Shown: positions 45,945 to 48,942 of the stretch, piece after piece
Position numbering within the stretch: the stretch's first letter is position 1
Layout: the number at the start of each line of letters is the position of its first letter
NCBI GenBank assembly: GCA_051453625.1
Contig: JBOZIK010000001.1
Span: forward strand, 8,073,780 to 8,122,721
Direction of reading: 5' to 3'
Length of the DNA: 48,942 nucleotides
Origin: Welwitschia mirabilis
Lineage: Eukaryota; Gnetophyta; Gnetopsida; Welwitschiales
Notes under the pieces: generated by a model
The model's database searches: none
The model's input: the letters and a program-made list of their open reading frames with translations, nothing else
What the model was told of the DNA's origin: nothing
Made by a program: the position numbers and the translations under genes

Positions 45945-48528
45945 TGTATATCAGTGAACTAGATTTAACTAGGTAGAACCCAGTATCATTGTTTCATAAG
46001 GATATATGTGACAATTTTACAAAAGATACACAAAAATTCTAACTTAAAATTAAACTGAAATAAACTAAAGATCAAAAAATTAAGAAGAAAATAATCTTTA
46101 ATTAGTAACATAAGGGAATAAAAATGCTACAAGGATCTAATTGATTTACTTAACACTTCACTTTTTCTCTAATGATTCTTATATCCTAAAACATAAATGA
46201 AAATTATCAAGTTATTAAGGCTCAATGTGGAGGCATAATCTCATCTACTACATAAGTGTTGGTGAATTATTCAGTACTCCTAATACTCCATAGCCATTTG
46301 TAATCATGGAAAGTATGAACCAAAGTGCACAAACTTCATTAAATNNNNNNNNNNNNNNNNNNNNNNNNNNNNNNNNNNNNNNNNNNNNNNNNNNNNNNNN
46401 NNNNNNNNNNNNNNNNNNNNNNNNNNNNNNNNNNNNNNNNNNNNNNNNNNNNNNNNNNNNNNNNNNNNNNNNNNNNNNNNNNNNNNNNNNNNNNNNNNNN
46501 NNNNNNNNNNNNNNNNNNNNNNNNNNNNNNNNNNNNNNNNNNNNNNNNNNNNNNNNNNNNNNNNNNNNNNNNNNNNNNNNNNNNNNNNNNNNNNNNNNNN
46601 NNNNNNNNNNNNNNGAACTCCTCAACTAGACTTGGATTATTCTAGCCCCAAGAAAGATGATCAGAGCATCATAATTTCCTAACCTTCAAGTCTTCCCCAT
46701 GTTATGCTAACCAAAACTATTTACAATGGGAAATTAAAACTATTTTATAGGTGAGAAAAGTCTTAGAGAGATTTGTCATGATTACATTAGGTGTCTTTAT
46801 AATGCGTTAGGTGGGTAGTTACATAAGGAAGGTGGGGAAGAGGGGGAGGTGGGGGAGGGGAGGGAGGGAGTTTATATGGTGGTTACTTAAGGAGGAAGTT
46901 ATAAGTTTTTAGCATAAATACACAAGGATATATTTTTCATCTTCTTATGCAAGCATGACAATGACATGTTTTCTACTTACTGATGATGCTGCCAATACAT
47001 GTCAAGTTATACATCTTCCATGTGATCATGCTTATGGCATTACATGTCACTATGAATTATTATTTTGTACTTCTGCCAGGTGTCATTAGGCTTGAAGATC
47101 TATTATAGATTATTTTTGATTAAGCTCATAAGTGTAAANNNNNNNNNNNNNNNNNNNNNNNNNNNNNNNNNNNNNNNNNNNNNNNNNNNNNNNNNNNNNN
47201 NNNNNNNNNNNNNNNNNNNNNNNNNNNNNNNNNNNNNNNNNNNNNNNNNNNNNNNNNNNNNNNNNNNNNNNNNNNNNNNNNNNNNNNNNNNNNNNNNNNN
47301 NNNNNNNNNNNNNNNNNNNNNNNNNNNNNNNNNNNNNNNNNNNNNNNNNNNNNNNNNNNNNNNNNNNNNNNNNNNNNNNNNNNNNNNNNNNNNNNNNNNN
47401 NNNNNNNNNNNNNNNNNNNNNNNNNNNNNNNNNNNNNNNNNNNNNNNNNNNNNNNNNNNNNNNNNNNNNNNNNNNNNNNNNNNNNNNNNNNNNNNNNNNN
47501 NNNNNNNNNNNNNNNNNNNNNNNNNNNNNNNNNNNNNNNNNNNNNNNNNNNNNNNNNNNNNNNNNNNNNNNNNNNNNNNNNNNNNNNNNNNNNNNNNNNN
47601 NNNNNNNNNNNNNNNNNNNNNTGATAATTAGTAAGCTTGACCTAATGATTACTGATACCTCTTTCTATGAATTAATAATGAAAGAATAAAACCTCCTTAA
47701 GAACTAGTCTTTTCTAAAGATTGCTAATGTCAAATGAATTATGTAATAACAATGAAAAGATTAAAACCAATTCTTGTATTAAAATCTAAAAATATATATT
47801 ACATAAACTAGAGAAAGAGATGAATAAAAAGAACTTCTCAACTAGACTTGGATCATTCTAGCCCCAAGAAAGATGATTAACCTTCAAGTCTTTCCCATGT
47901 TACGCTAACCAAAACTATTTACAATGGAAAATTAAAGCTATTTTATAGATGGGAAAAGGCTTGGAGAGCTTTGTCATGATTACATTAGGTGTCTTTATCA
48001 TGCATTAGGTGGGTAGTTACATAAGGAAGGTGGGGCGGTTATACTATGGTGATTCCTTAAGGAGGAAGTTACAAGTTTTTAGCATAAATCCATAAGGAAA
48101 TATTTTTCATCTTCTTACGTAAGCATGATAATGACATGTTTTCTACCTACTGATGATGCTGCCAATAGATGCCAAGTCATACATCTTCCATGTGATCATG
48201 CTTATGGCATCACATGTTACTATGAATTATTATTTTGTACTTCTGACAGGTGTCATTAGGCTTGAAGATCTATTATAGATTATTTTTGATTAAGATCATA
48301 AGTGTAAAATAATAAACTTCTTAAATTAATGTAGGAACATGAGTTTTATGCAAGTTTTTCTCAAAAGGTCAATGGTGCCAGTAGTCTTGACTAGTGGCAT
48401 TGACGTTGTTTGCTAGAATTCTTTAAGGTTTTGCACTATTCTTCAAAAGCTAACAATAAACCTATTAATGTCAAGGAAAAGTCCATAATTTCAAGAAAAT
48501 ATGATAAAAATGATAAAAGACATTATTT
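45945..48528 (-). repeat. 5' LTR of G3, with gaps and overlap duplication
   Basis: Starts TGTATATCAGTGAACTAG. Gaps at 46345-46614 (270 N) and 47139-47621 (483 N) divide it, and 46615-47138 is largely repeated at 47831-48320. The far end stops matching after GATAAAAGACATTATTTT near 48527, about 110 bases before the end seen at 41863. The LTR is therefore truncated or rearranged there and no target duplication can be read. Confidence 0.7.
46831..46870 (+). repeat. G-rich tract with G-quadruplex pattern inside the G3 LTR
   Basis: GGTGGGGGAGGGGAGGGAGG and the bases before it form at least four runs of three or more G with 1-2 base loops. The homologous place in the overlap copy (about 48030) reads only GGAAGGTGGGGCGG, and the LTRs at 39200 and 41280 have AGAGAGGG. 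The tract is therefore a local expansion. Confidence 0.85.
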
Positions 48529-48942
48529 TTGTGGTGCGTATTTATACAACATTTATGTCCTAAGTAGAATCCTGTTAATCACAAATAATAATGCATAAAT
48601 ACAACACACTAATATAGATGGGAGTTGACTCAAATGTCATAATTCTTTGAAGGCCAAAGTAGAAAATAAGAGAGTTACTTTCAAAAGAGAAATGTTTGTA
48701 TCCTAATATATAAAAATAATTTGCAATGTATAAAAGTAAAGTAAAATACACTTGTGCAAAGCTAATCTATGAAAATGAAACAATAATGCACTTAACCTTA
48801 ACTAACCAAGTACAACTTTGATGAAGGTTTCCCTCATAACCTATATGATAAGAGAAACTATCACTGGATCTTAAGAAACATAAGCTATGAGGAAGAGAAA
48901 CATTTACATATTGAAAGCATAAAAGAAAATGTTTTGTATTAA
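48529..48942. other. unassigned right end of window
   Basis: No similarity to LTR copies beyond 48528 and no recognisable coding sequence. It may be host flank of G3 or another element running out of the window. Confidence 0.4.

Noticed and set aside
1-48942. CRISPR array, tRNA, rRNA, operon or prokaryotic system
   Set aside because: No regularly spaced identical repeats, no clover-leaf or rRNA sequence noticed by eye, and the whole window is plant retrotransposon debris. A tRNAscan or Rfam run was not possible.

Overview
This window is AT-rich plant nuclear DNA made almost entirely of old, nested retrotransposons. I find no intact host gene, tRNA, rRNA, CRISPR array or prokaryotic feature. 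The plant origin rests on several things: Ty3/gypsy elements whose primer sites derive from the tRNA-Asp site used by Athila-like plant elements; a Ty1/copia element with a degenerate initiator-Met tRNA primer site; plant-type LINE ORF1 and endonuclease remnants; and heavy C-to-T/G-to-A decay as expected for methylated repeats. I cannot name the species. Names G1, R, G2a, G2b, G3, LINE1 and LINE2 below are mine.

Layout: 1-5094 has no recognisable gene. 5295-6925 (minus) holds RNase H and integrase of gypsy element G1. Its reverse transcriptase and protease lie 26.6 kb away at 33529-36181 (minus). The two halves are separated by a second LTR element, R, with a 3' LTR at 6926-8057 and a 5' LTR at 31916-33523. 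R has a polypurine tract, a tRNA-Asp-type primer site and a gag remnant (29368-30720). Inside R are a complete but dead copia element (8984-18436, minus, LTRs TGTCA...TGACA, 5-bp CATGA target duplication), gypsy RNase H/integrase (18442-21211), two copies of a poorly classified LTR family (G2b 21212-23220; G2a 25558-29367), and a LINE (LINE1, 23221-25457, plus strand).

Right of G1, a second LINE fragment (LINE2, 37191-38279) is abutted exactly by an LTR of the same family as G2. That LTR and another at 45945-48528 bound element G3. G3 has a decayed primer site, a polypurine tract and an open-frame remnant shared with G2b, but no pol that I can see. 48529-48942 is unassigned.

The sequence has many N runs. 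At most of the 100-N gaps the right-hand contig restarts inside sequence already present on the left, with a few per cent divergence. Many apparent tandem duplications (for example copia integrase twice, G1 RT twice, the G3 LTR twice) are therefore probably unmerged contig or haplotype overlaps. Coordinates of elements crossing such gaps overstate their true length. All coding entries are broken by stops and frameshifts and are pseudogenes; no working pathway is encoded here.
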